From Brachypodium distachyon (lineage: Eukaryota; Streptophyta; Magnoliopsida; Poales; Poaceae): 64,000 nt of DNA. Made by a program: the position numbers and the translations under genes. Below the pieces are notes generated by a model. It was not told the origin of the DNA. It searched no databases and saw nothing but the letters and a program-made list of their open reading frames with translations. Position 1 is the stretch's first letter. Each line of letters opens with the position of its first letter. This document shows positions 11,114 through 23,402 of the stretch, piece after piece. Location of the stretch: NCBI RefSeq assembly GCF_000005505.3, contig NC_016132.3, positions 14,064,501 through 14,128,500 on the forward strand. Reading direction: 5' to 3'.

Positions 11114-13555
11114 TCAAGGTCCGCCCAGTATCGCGTTCTCGATGTCTTCTCTGCTTAGCGCGTAGCTGAACCTTCTCTCCATGTCCTTCTCAAGGTTCCC
11201 GGGGCCACTTTTCAGGTATCTGTTTAAGATGATCAAAGGTGGCAGGGTTAGTGATGCTGTATTTGCAAATAATAATTCAGTCGGTGAGCAAATGGTCCAT
11301 GTTCCATACTGTTTTCAGAGTACAGAGGTACAGTTCAATCTTGGAATTCAGGGAATCAGGGTGGTGCATAGAGTCATGTTCTAAAAAGAGCAAGATATTT
11401 CAATGAACTGTAAATGTACAATCACATTCACAGCTTGATTAAGAGCGTGTTTGGATTACGACCAATTGTGACCATACCAAAATAGTGGATAGCCTAAGAG
11501 ATTTGGTAGTTGTTTGGATGGAGATGGGCACCAAATCTTTGGTTTGCCCAGCCCAACTTGAACACACCCATGTTATTTGCGGCGAATCCCAGGCAAGCTG
11601 AGGGTGCCAAAAACAATTGGCAGCCTGGCTCGATCGTTCCCTGGTTGGCCCCAGTCCATTGCCTTGCTCAATCCTGTTTATTTCTTCTTCTTTCCCCTTT
11701 ACCTCTTGTACAAGAGCTCTTGTACTCGTCCAGCCTGGCACAATTTTTGTCGTCTTCAGTTTCTTAATTACCTTGTCAGCATTCACTTCTTTCTATCGGA
11801 TCTAAACCTTTCACATAGATCAATGTCTATTTTGTAGCAAGATTTATCCATTGTATATGCTGCAACATTGCTGTCATGAATTGGTGATGACTAATGGTCT
11901 CAGTCGATTGTCATGGAAACTGAATTGGAATCAATCAAACAACTAGCCAATCCAAATTGCAAAAATTGTGCTAAGACAGTTGGTTGCAAAGCAAATGGAA
12001 GCCTGATGATTTTGCCAAAATTTTGGCTGGTGCACTGGCTACAGGGTGTATTTGGTTTCAGCCTCAACTAGTTGGCATGACCAAAAGTAAGGGCCGATAA
12101 TTTCGTTAAGTTGATGTTGTTTGGATTATAGCCACCGTACCCGCCAAAATTTTGGCAAAGCTGTTCTGCCCCATTCGGTTGCAAATAATTGACTTGCCAA
12201 AAATTTGCAACTTAGACTAGACTGACGAGCCCATAAAAAACTCAGACAAGTTTGACTTTTTATAATTAAATACAAAATTCCAGAAGAAACAAAATGAGCA
12301 TGTAAGAAATACAGACGTCGCAGTGCATATGTAATCATGCTATGAATATGATGTCAAGGTAAATGAACTTTTTTAGCAACCATTCAAGGTAAATGATCAA
12401 TTAACATAACCAACTAGTCCACCTAGCACAATCAAACTGATAGTATAATCATAGCATTTGAACCCACTGCCGCTTAAATGGAAACTGAGGCTGTGCTAAA
12501 CATAATCAATTAGGCGGCTGAGAACGAGTGGTTAATTGTTTGAAATGTCTGCTGGTTAATCGGCAGGAGGACCGAGATAAGAAGAGGGAGCGCGGCTGCC
12601 AAATGTTTGGCGAAGCTTTTCAGCGCCTCCAACTTGCCCATGCATTGGTGGAAATAACATTGGCTCGTACAGGATAGGTTTGGCTTGGCGTGCCCAAGTT
12701 TTGGTGTCCATCGAAATGACAACCAAATTTTACGGGCTATCCATTTTTGGCGTGGTCAGCTTTGGTTGCAAACCAAGCAGACCCATAATTCAAACAACAA
12801 CAACCTACCAAATTTCTCGTCATGCACTGATGCATGCCCTTGCGTTGGTCGTGTCAAAAGTTTGGTTGGGCTGACTGGGGCTCAAACCAAACACACCCTA
12901 AGCCTGTTATCACATTAACAGCTTGATTTTCAATGAACAATTTGCAGCACTAGCCGAACTAGTACACCTCGCGAAGACAAAAATAAAACAAATTGAGAAA
13001 CCTGACATGTCGATTAGCGCTAGATTGGGGTAACTAACTTGCATACTTGCATGAACAAACTAGCAGCATTCCAGTTGAAGCATGAGCAAGAATTGAACAC
13101 AACTCACTCCATTAACCATGGCGTCATTCCCAAATTATCGAACAAGCAGAAACATTCAACAGAAGAGTAACGGGATGGTCATGCCTGATGTGGAGGTCGG
13201 TGACGTCGAGGCTGAGGCGCGCGTGCCAGAGCGGCATCTCGGCGACCCAGACGGCGCGGTCCTCGCGGGACTGCGCGAACCCGATGCTGCGCAGCCACGC
13301 CTCGATGCACGGCAGGCTGTGCGTGTAAAGCGGCTTCTTCTTCTCCGGCAGCCGCGCCAGCCACTCCGCGTCCGACGGCAGCGCCGCCGCCCCCGCCGCC
13401 CGCGCCACGAGCCCCGCTCCCCTCCTCCGCCGGGGCAGAGGCAGCAGATCCCGCGCGGCGCGGGACGCCCCCGGCCTGAGGCGAGCGGTGGGGGACGAGA
13501 GGAGGAGGACGGGTGGGGCAAGGGCGCGGAGCGAGCTCGGCAGAGCCATGGACAT
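11114..13555 (-). CDS. Chloroplast-type DUF3143 protein with a GC-AG intron
   Basis: Two exons, 13185-13555 and 11114-11219, join to 158 aa. The first about 55 residues are rich in S, R, A and P with few acidic residues, like a plastid transit peptide. The conserved part reads LYTHSLPCIEAWLRSIGF, then WHARLSLDVTDLHIR|YLKSGPGNLEKDMERRF and ends ENAILGGP. I assign it to the DUF3143 family shared by cyanobacteria and plants; its biochemical function is not known to me. The intron (11220-13184) starts GC rather than GT, after ATCAG. The frame and the family sequence leave no nearby GT alternative. The gene is divergent from TIMELESS. A second ATG two codons downstream is possible. Confidence 0.85.
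11443..12898. mobile_element. PIF/Harbinger-like non-autonomous element inside the DUF3143 intron
   Basis: The ends are complementary in pattern (GAGCGTGTTTGG at left, CCAAACACACCC at right), with TAA on each side (11440-11442 and 12899-12901). Inner sequences near both ends also match in inverted orientation (GGATAGCC near 11490, GGCTATCC near 12737). Similar sub-terminal words inside (about 12045 and 12117) suggest nested or rearranged copies. No transposase is recognised. The class call rests on the 3-bp TSD and end sequence. Confidence 0.65.
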
Positions 13556-13957
13556 CGTCGCTGCGCTGGCTTCTCTCTTCTCTTCCGCTCTGCTCTGATC
13601 TTCTCGAGTTCTCTTCTTCCGCTGACAGTCGGGCCGAAAGCCCATGGATAATGTCCGTCTGAATATTGGGCCGGATGGACAGAGAGAGGCCCACTAAGCG
13701 GAGCCGAAGGCGCGGGAAAATCCCAGCCGAAATGGCGCGCGCCGCCAGAAATTCCCCAAACTTCCTTGTCTTGCCCTCCGCGAGACCGATCTCTCCGCCT
13801 TTGGATCCATCCGCCACCGCTGCTCGCGCCATTCCGCGGTTCGTCTCCCCCTCCCCGCTCGCTCCCGCAAGCTCTCTTCACTCCCCGCGCCGGCCAGAAG
13901 GCGGCCAGCCAAACCCTAGCGGAGCGGGTGGGAGGAGGACCTCCGCCGCCCGTCGCC
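13556..13957. promoter_or_regulatory. Divergent promoter shared by DUF3143 and TIMELESS
   Basis: Only 402 bp separate the two start codons. The interval holds three site II elements (TGGGCY): 13639-13644 and 13688-13693 on the minus strand and 13667-13672 on the plus strand. It also holds a consensus E2F site, GCGGGAAA at 13712-13719 (TTTCCCGC on the other strand). Site II elements bind TCP factors in growth and organelle genes, and E2F sites drive S-phase genes. Both suit the two products. No TATA box is evident. Confidence 0.7.
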
Positions 13958-16900
13958 ATGGACTCGGCGCTGCTCTCGCTCACCTGCGCCGGCCTCGGCG
14001 CCTCCGAGGAGGACGAAGACGGCGCCGTCGTCGGCTACGTCAAGGGCGACCACTGCCTCGGTACCGCCGACTCCCCACCCACACGTCCCCCCCACTCCTC
14101 TTCTGCGCCCGCTTCAAGTCCGGCACGTGGTGTTTTTCGCTGATTTCTGTTTCGTTTCTGCAGATAATCTGAAGGACCTGCAGAGGTTCCTGCGGCGGGA
14201 CGACCAGGAGCAGCGGGAGGTTTTCAAGCAGGTTTGCAAATGGAAGATCGCGTCTAGAGATCTGGTTCCCATCATCGAGAATTACCAGGCGGATCGCAAC
14301 CTGGTGATCACAGCAGGTAAATTGTTTCTTTTTTCCTTTCTAAAACAAAACTCTGGAATGTTTGTAATTAGAGTTGTGTTTGCACTTACGCAGAACAACC
14401 TACACGTTCTGAAACTCGCGACCTATTAAATTAAATTAGGAATCTCTAGTATAAGCACATTTTGCTCCTTTATCTATCGACAGTGGTTGTGGAAAAAAAT
14501 ATGTGCAAAAATGTCAACGAGCAGGTCATAATTTATGCCAGTGTGCGGCCCTGTTCTGTAACTCTTACAGTCTTACTACTAAACCAGTAGTTCCTGCCGT
14601 TTTGGCTACATTTTTAATAACAGTTGCCTCTACCTATTTTTCAGCATGTAGTCTTCCTTTCCTGAGGATAATCTTTAGTTTTGAACTTCAGCGAAATCAT
14701 AAACTTGGGTATGCAAGGAAGAGTTAGCCAGCTCTAGCCATATTTCACATATATACATTGTTCTGAGCAACTCTAATTGTCTCCACGATGGATATTTTGA
14801 CCATTGGTCCTTTGAGAAACTTAATACTCGTAACTAATTTCTACGACAATGTTAATGTTTTCCTTTCCTTTTCTTTTCTTTTTGAAGTGAAAGTGTTGGT
14901 ATTCCTTACCATGCCTGTGGAGCCTTCATCGGAGGATGTTGCACAGCAGATAGAGTATCTGTGGGATTTGAAGGCTGCACTGACACGCAATGTTGCAATC
15001 GCAGTCATTGTGTCTCTTCTTGAAGACCCATTGGATCATTTGGAAAGGTAAATTCTCTTCCATTGCTGCTTTGAGTTCTGCCTGTGTATGAGACAATGTC
15101 TAACTTTTTATGCCTGCTCTGCATACCAATTTAATGATAGCTACTACCTTCATCTACAATGGACTATGCTCTTGGGAAAGAAAATTTAACTGAGGTCAAC
15201 AGCAAATTCTGAAACTGGGATCATTTTCTTTTAAATCACAAGTGAAACCAAGGAGCATCATTTAATATACTTTTTCAAGTGTACTTGATGCACGGATGGT
15301 TATTATACTTATCCTGAAAAAAAAAAAACCTTTGTTGTACAAAGTGTAGCTATGTAAATACATGTTCTGTCACTGTCATTCCGTTCTGTTCACAGTTATT
15401 TACCAGTTCCAGTTCCTATATTTCCTTCATTCTAGTAAACAGAGTATTCATGACTTATTTTCATTGGCAATCAGAACTTCATTCACGGAAGATGACTGGA
15501 AGCTAGTTCAGCTGGTGCTTACTTTGTTTCGCAATGTCTTGGCTATTCAAGAAATCACATTGCCTCAGAAGGCATCTGGAGAAGCCACCCAGTTACTCTG
15601 CCTTGCTGACAGCTTTTTAGAGCTGATGTTTCAAGAAAATGTGATGGATCTAATTTTAGTTCTAACTCAGCATATTGATGAGCCATCTGGTTATCTCAAG
15701 CAGGAAAACCTTCTTTTATTGGAAATATTTCATTATCTCTTCTTAGGCAGGGACCCAGAATTGATTGCCAGAGTTTGTAGTGAAGGTCTGAAGGTATACC
15801 TGTCTTTTATTTTTTATTTTCCAAATTTAGGTGGTACTTTAGGTGGCCCCTTCCCTGTGTACTTACAATTGAAGCTGTGTTTATTCTGTCGGTATTTCAT
15901 AGGAGCAAGTTAATGGAGATATCGATACATCAGTACATTCTTTGAGATTGATGATGGAGAAGGAAGAGAGGGAGAAGAGGATGTTCAGGCAACAAAATGC
16001 GGAGCATCACTCGCTCAATGGAATTTTTACATGCCTTTCAGTGGTACCATCTATTGTCAAATGCTACTAGTTTTATCCTGCATCATTAGCAGATAAATTA
16101 TTTTGTTATATTCTTTCTGTTACACTTGATTAACAGGATGGATCTACGTCATTGTGCAAAGGGAATCCCAGCTCAGCAATAGCATCTGCAAATAGCCTCC
16201 GGAAAATACGTAATGTCCAAAAAGGCCCTCAGAAAAGGATAGCCTGGGATAATGAGCTGCTTTACATTCCAAAGGTGGGAATTATGGAAAAGCTAAGAAG
16301 TTTTCTGGATCAATTTTTATCTGGAGGATACAATGGTAACTTGATCTTGTTCATTTCTGTTTACCAGAACTAATATATCCTGTCTTTGTGTTAGCTTTGG
16401 ATAACACAGTGCTTTTCAGTGCTGATGCAGTCTGTTTGCGATGATATCGTGAAGGAGCACCATTCTATCCAGAAATCTGATAACACTACATTCTTCAAAG
16501 TTGTTCGCTTTGTCTTAGCTTTTCAACATGAGAAAGCATCAAATGCCCAGGTTCGGAACTGAACTCATAAGTTGTTGATGCTGCATTTCCTTATATCTAG
16601 TCGATGTTTCGTAATCTTTTCACTTGAGGTAAAGTCTTTTTGCTGGCACAACAATGTTGACTGGAACCTTTGCTAATGCAATATATGAAACTTAAGTTGT
16701 AGATCAGTGATGTCTTCATTAGCTTATCTTAATTACACTGAATACCAGAAAATTAGAACTATGCATGCAGAAATGTGACCATCTTGTTTTCATGTTGTCA
16801 GAAATCTAATGCCGGGCCTCAGCTGTCCGGGACTTCTCCAAGCAATGAACATGATGAGAATCTGCCATTCTGTGGTGACATATGTGGACCTGTTGCAGCC

Positions 16901-19900
16901 ACATTGAACGAAGATATGTTCAATATAGTCATTTCCAGGTGGCGTGAGACCTATGATGACCTGAAGCAAACTAATGATTATAAAACGCTTTCAGCAGCTG
17001 GGTCCTTGATGAAGAACATGGTAAGCCACCCAGTTTGCAACCACAGGGACAATACTTGGTTCTGGTATAAGCAAAAGTTCCATACTTCTGTGGTTCTGTC
17101 TCCCGTTTTTCTTCTGAGCCATGAGCTTGAGAACAGTTTGCAATTCCTCTATGATGAGATTGATATTATAAAAAGGAAATAGTAATGGTTCAAACAAGTG
17201 AAGTTTGAGAAGAATCAGCCAGGCCGAGCTTTGAATTTGATCCATTGTTTCCATAGAGCTTGGCTCTGTTTCTTGTTCTTGAGAAGTGTTTATATACAAC
17301 TCAGGTATATTAGAATATTTCCTGGACATCTGTGCGTAAACCAAATTTAGGCTGAACTTTAAACTCGTCTTAAAAGCAAAATAGAGGTTAAAATTAGGCT
17401 GGAGATGGGTTTGTTACTGTTTATTCTGAACTAAGCAAAATTTGAAGTTGTTTAACTATCAGAAAGTAGTAGGAGTATCATATTTATTAGGTTTAGTGCG
17501 TCACAAACGTCAGTGGTAACGGTAAGTACCTAACTAGATACCATTTGATGAACTTCATAAACTGATCTACGCTTGACAAGTATTTGATTATATTTATTTT
17601 TTGTCTGAGAACTCTGCAAAAACTTGGCTTCAGATGAGAATCACAATATATTGGTTGCATGAAAAGGAGATTTTTTTAAGGCGTGCCTTCTTAATTCCAG
17701 TAATCCCTTGAGGTCTTCCTTTAATGCGTTTTCATGGCTTCTCCATCTTTTACTATATGCATATTCCAAATTCACACACTGAAATATTTTTGTTGCAGAT
17801 AGGCATGATATATTTGGTGCTAAAAGTTCTTCCTGAAGATTCAAGGGAATCTCAAACAGCCCGCGTTTTACTGTATAAGCTGTTCTATGATCAGACGGAA
17901 CAAGGCCTCACTCAATTTCTGCTGAACTTGTTCAGATCTTTTGATACTCATAAGCAACCAAAAAGGTTTATACGATAGACCCTTTCAGATATTTATATAA
18001 TATGCTCTGTAATCTTTATTTACTGTTTAAATACGAATCTTCAGAATATGCTAGTAAAGTCACTAAATCACTATTATGCTCTACAGACATGTATTTAGTA
18101 GAAATTTCTTTGCAATTTGTGGAACTTTTCTGGTTGTAGAAAGGGTGCTCCACAGAATCACAACTTAGAGACCCATTAGAGCTATGTTCTTGTTCCCATG
18201 ACATGTACTTCAAGCAGCTATCCATGTAGCATTTTCCATTTTGAAAATTAGGGATAGTCTCTACTTGTCTCCCTGGTTTACAAAGTTCAACATACATCTT
18301 CAATACATTTGGCCAGTGGGCGCACGTTAATTTTCTTCATTCATTGCACCTGAAAATGCAGTGGGCACACATTCTAATACATTTGGCCTGTCTGTGCACA
18401 AGTTATGAATCTTGTGTCGTCAAATGATGATTGGGATCATGTGAGTGAGCAAGTTGTTGCATTCCGCAAAACGTCATTTTTGTGAGTGGGTATCTCAGGG
18501 TTTGAGTTGTAGTTTATTTCTGGATGACTGGGTCCCACGCTATTTTGTTTTTTCATGTGACCAACTAAATGTATACTCTACTTTTAAAACCATTTTTAAC
18601 TTGTCTGCTCTTATCAGTGCTCTTGCGGATTTATTAGAAACAATTCATATCATGCTGCAACTCATGGAGAAGCTTCAGTCACGTGGCACGTTAAGGGTAT
18701 GCTGTTTTTCCTCCTAACTTCTTGCTTTTATGGTCAACCACAAGTCACATCAGGTGTAGATCTTCTTTTATTAGCAACTATGGCCTTTTACCAATTTGTA
18801 GCTGTTTAATTAAAGATGACAACCATCCTGAAGCAATTGAGCCTACTTCACTATTGATGTGATTATTAATCACTCCCTGAATTCAGGTCGCGAAAAGGAC
18901 AAGAAAGGGCAGAAAAAGGAAGACATCAAATGACAAAAAAGAGAATACTGAATCCAAAACAGAAAATGTGGAAGAAAGCTATGTTGATCCAACAGATGGG
19001 ACTAAATGTGCATCTGATTCACTTCCAGATTTGAGAAATGAGGATCCTGTAGCAGAACCTACTCTCTTAGAGCAAGGAAAAGTTGATTCCCATGGAACAG
19101 ATCTACCAGATGTGCATGTGGATAACGTGGTTAATCTGGAGAGCACCACACAGCTTGGAGGTGATCCATCTGTTGCAGGCAGTGGTGAAATAAAAAGAAA
19201 TGTGATTGATGAAGAGGAAGAGTCTTCAGATTCTTCAATTGATGATTGTCCCCCAGCTACAAGTGAAGTTGATTTTAATGTATCCCGGTTAATATCCAGT
19301 CTTGCAAACAATTCTGTTGTCCAAAATATATGCTGGTTGTTAAAGCACTACAAGACTAATTCCTTTCGAACAAATCACTACATCATATGCATGCTGCGAA
19401 GATTCTGTGAAGATCTACAACTCTCGCCAATGCTCTATCAGGTAATAATACACACTTACATATTTCTCATCAGAGCTGTATTTTCTTGGGATCTTACATT
19501 ATACTGTCTTTTGCAGCTGTCACTTCTTACTACTTTCTATGATATATTAGCTGAACAGAAGTTGTCTAGTTCAAAGGAGTATGCAAACATTGTAAATTTT
19601 CTTTCTAAGATTGTAAGGAAGATGCTGAGGACAATGAAAAAACAGCCATTGTTATTTGTTGAGATACTCTTTTGGAAGTCACGGAAGGAGTGCCATTGCA
19701 TTGGTGCTGATGCTCTACTGAATGAGCTCAAGGGAGATGTTAACAACAAGGCTGCTGAAGTTGGTTCAAGTAAGGGATGGAGAGGTCCAATAAACATAGC
19801 AGATTCTCTTGGTGACGATGAAGCTGACTATGTTATACCACCGGAACCATATGATGCTGAGTAAGCTTGTCTTGTTTATGTCCATTAATGTAGTGGGAAT

Positions 19901-22063
19901 AAAACGAGTCATTTCCATTGGTGTGCACGTATAAATAGGGATGGAGATTCATCTTCTGGCGAGCGTGAAGGAGAAACTCAGAAGAGCATGGGTGCCACAA
20001 ATAAAAGAAACATATTACTATCACTTTCAGGCAGCGAAGAGGATAACGATAGGTTTGTTTTATTCCATATCTGCAATTGAATGTTTAGCTTCTTCTAGCC
20101 TCTTTGATTATATCGACTTAAATTTAGGAATATTGTATCAAGAGGTTCTCAACATTCAAGGGTCCCAAAGAGACGAGGGCGCTCCATTTTTAACGAAGAG
20201 CAAGAGAAGCTTATCAGAGATCTTTATGAGAAGTAAGTCATCAGTTATGTCAAAGAAAGAACTAGATCACTAACCAATTCATATAACATAACTTTGCCAA
20301 GCTATTGCTAGAAAGTTCTTGTTTTCTTACTTATTATTATTTAATGTTTAGTTACCCTGTCACGAGTCATGTGTTGTTGCCTGAATGTTTATTCCTTTTA
20401 TGTTGCAGACATAAGGATGACCGCAAATGCAGTCATCTAATTGCTCAAGCTTTAGATCCCAGTGGAAATATATCTTCTGCTCAAATTTCTCGAAAGCTTA
20501 CACAGCTAGGTCTCAGGAATGTCGTGAAGAAGACAAAAGTTCCAGAGGCACCTCTTTCAGCTGGAGACCTGGATACACAACCACAAGACCACTTCCTTGC
20601 TGATGCTAAGCCAGAAAGCACTAGGTGAGTGTTATAAACGATCAGCTGTGCCATTCTTCCTTAGTGGTCATGAACCTCAGTTTATTTACATGCTCAACAA
20701 TCAGTTATGCACAGTTTACCAGTAAGAGTCAAATAAATAACTTAGCATACCAAAGATGTTGGAACAAGTACATCCATTGCCCTAAGCACATCTGTGATAA
20801 AAAAACCAGTGTGATTCATTAGCTAATTGTAGTTACTTGTCATTAAGACTAGCCTGCATTTTCAGGCACAGAAGAAAAAGGCTACATGGGTTAAGCAGTA
20901 ATCCTGACAATGCGAATCATGGAATATCATCTGATGATGAATCACTGCAAGCACTTAAAATCAGGTAAGCTCCCCAGGTTAAGTTGCTTTCATGAGCTAA
21001 TTATTCTCCGAGTTAGTGAAAAGATAATGGCCTGACATGTCGCCACTATATAATCTAAATCATGAGATCTAGATATTTTTGGTTCATTGTATTTGAAGCT
21101 GCCAGTGATTACGCTGGAAATGCCATGGGATGTTTGAACTATCATTTGTTCTGCAAAACAGAACAGTTATGGCCTAGGAAAATGTTCATAACTAATTTAG
21201 GACTTTAGGTTGCATTTTCCCCTCCCATATGAAGTTGTTTTATCTGTTTGTCTATGGCAGGACCAAAAATAAGAAGCTGCCTTCGGTGGAGCTTTCGCCG
21301 GGTACATCACAGCATCAAGATGTTTTGCAAGACGTGGATTCTGATGATGAGATCATAGGATCTATGCTTAGGTGAGCCCATTCAGGTTTATATAGATGAA
21401 TTACTGGTCATTGAAATGTTCATGGTGACTATTATTAAACCGCAGTAATTCATATGCTATGATTTCCTTCCCTCACAGGCTCACACACATTTTAAACCAA
21501 GTTCTTTTTTGTTTAAACAGTAGAGGAAAAAAGAAGAGGTCATCAACGTCAGATTTTACAGTCAACAGACAAGAACACCAAGGATCTTCAAAGAACACAG
21601 GTCCAGATGATCGGACTATTGGTTCAAATGCCATGTAAGCTAATTTAAGTTGTTTATATATTTGAAATAGCTTAATATTTGGGGTTGCCTGTTTGCTCTT
21701 ATATAGTTTATGCATAGTGAAAGCTTAAAATAGCTAAAACATAAAATATCAGTGAGAATACCTTACCATAGTATTATTCAACGATGATTCAATTATAATA
21801 GGAACCTGTCACTTTTCAGGGATGCTCCTCTTCATCTGGGGTTAAATTCATTCGATAATAACAATGGTCATGCTGGCGAAACTGAACTTTTGGATGATTT
21901 CAGTGAGCCTGAGCTGGATCATCATGAAAATACTGTGCAAAGGATCGTCGATGACAGAGACATATCTGAAGCCATGGACATGATAAGCCCTGGTGCTAGT
22001 CAAAAGTCTGGGTTTAAAAGAAGGCACAGATTGGTAATTGATAGCGACGACGACGACGAGTAG
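13958..22063 (+). CDS. TIMELESS (Tof1/Swi1) replication fork protection protein
   Basis: Nineteen exons with GT-AG introns join in frame to 1190 aa: 13958-14060, 14164-14316, 14888-15047, 15475-15793, 15903-16043, 16137-16335, 16420-16550, 16802-17020, 17799-17965, 18618-18696, 18887-19441, 19517-19860, 19939-20052, 20128-20232, 20409-20624, 20866-20964, 21261-21371, 21521-21634 and 21820-22063. The N-terminal half is the helical TIMELESS domain (LKDLQRFLRRDD, then LLLLEIFHYLFLGRDPELI). A basic stretch (about aa 560) and a Ser/Asp/Glu-rich stretch (about aa 590-650) follow. The C-terminal part contains RRGRSIFNEEQEKLIRDLYE and AQISRKLTQLGLRN. The product pairs with TIPIN to stabilise stalled replication forks and support the S-phase checkpoint in the nucleus. 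The length suits plant TIMELESS, and no frame breaks were found. Confidence 0.94.
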
Positions 22064-22094
22064 TTACCCAGAAGGTGTTGAAAGTTATCAAATA

Positions 22095-22207
22095 CTTCCT
22101 CCGATCCTAAATTGTTGTTGAAATATTACATGTATCTAGATGCCTTTTAAGAGTAGATACATTCACATTTGGGCAAATTTGAGACAAGAATTTAGGAGCT
22201 GAGGGAG
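22095..22207. mobile_element. Stowaway MITE just after the TIMELESS stop
   Basis: Ends CTTCCTCCGATCC and GGAGCTGAGGGAG with TA on each side (22093-22094 and 22208-22209), 113 bp. It starts 31 bp after the TIMELESS stop codon, so it is probably part of that 3' UTR. Confidence 0.85.
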
Positions 22208-22209
22208 TA

Positions 22210-23402
22210 GCTGCTTAGATGGTCTGCCACTGTTTCCGTGATATATGCATCTGAGTCCGAAGCAGTCTTCATGAAAAAGGATAGTGAATTTTTTTCTGAG
22301 ACGAAAGGATAGCGATCTTACACGGGTCTCAGTTCTAGTTACCATAGACCGGTGAGTTTCTAAACAACTGCTGAATCACCAGAATATTGGTTCTATTTGG
22401 TAACTGAACCAGCAATAGAGATTTCTCAACCCTTCAGAGTGGTCCAAAGGGTCATCAGTCATTGCAACTTTATGCTTCATTTTTGACCTGTGGGATCAAT
22501 ATGAACCGTTGGATCAGAATCAGATGAGAATTAGCAGTACGTAGGTCGTAGGTACCTTGAGGTTCTTTAACTGTCAGCTATGCAGTTCGTACATGATTTT
22601 TTTTTCCATGTTGGACTCCGTTCTAGAGGAGCTAGTCTACCCTTTTTTCTTGACCAAGCAGCTTTTCCTTATTCTACTCGTCGAGCCCTCTTCACGAATT
22701 TGTACAATCAATGCCATAAAGATAGCAAACTCGGTAATCGAATATATATATAAGCAAAGGGTAGACGGTCTGGAGGTGCTGTAAGAGCTGCTGTGATAGT
22801 GGAAAAACCATTAAAAAAACAACGATTGCTCCGAATGTTTTCACCAAAAGACACTTTGGTTTTGACAAACAGATCACAATTACAGGAGCTACGAGCAATA
22901 TGGAATAAACAAAATACGAACATGAAAGTTTCCACTAAAAGACACCTCTTGGTTCTGGCAAACAGATCACAATTACAGGCACCTAGGAGCATACTGATGG
23001 AATTGACTAGGTACAAACAGTAAAAATAATACTCCGTACTAACATCATAGATCTTAGGTCGTAACATGATGCGAATAATGACATTCTGTATAACAGTTCA
23101 ATTCATTCTCCAGTTGTTGTCGAACGGCAAGTTTCTGTCGAGGGATAATTCTAGAGCTGAATTGTGAGCTCTACTACCAAACACGAGGCATTGGCAGTTA
23201 GGGAATTTTGGAGGGGTGGGTGGAGGGACACGTGGCCCGAGGGTGACGCCCGGGCCTGCTGCTGGTTCCTTCTTCGTTTCGTTTGTGAAAGCGCCAGAGG
23301 CCGGAACGGAAACGTTTGGACTGGAAACGAACAACGAACACACCGATCCCCACCCTGCTGTATTCTCTCGCGCCGCCACGCTTCCATTGACGAACCCTAG
23401 CC
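22210..23402. other. Spacer between TIMELESS and the HASTY-like locus
   Basis: No gene is recognised. Two imperfect direct copies of a roughly 60-bp sequence lie at about 22838-22900 and 22927-22990; both contain ACAAACAGATCACAATTACAGG. From about 23170 the sequence becomes GC-rich and leads into the ATG at 23403, as a promoter would. Confidence 0.5.

Noticed and set aside
13118..14172. Several overlapping long frames in the DUF3143/TIMELESS promoter and exon 1
   Set aside because: High GC removes stop codons; the frames are shadows of DUF3143 exon 1 or cross the divergent promoter and have no recognisable domains.
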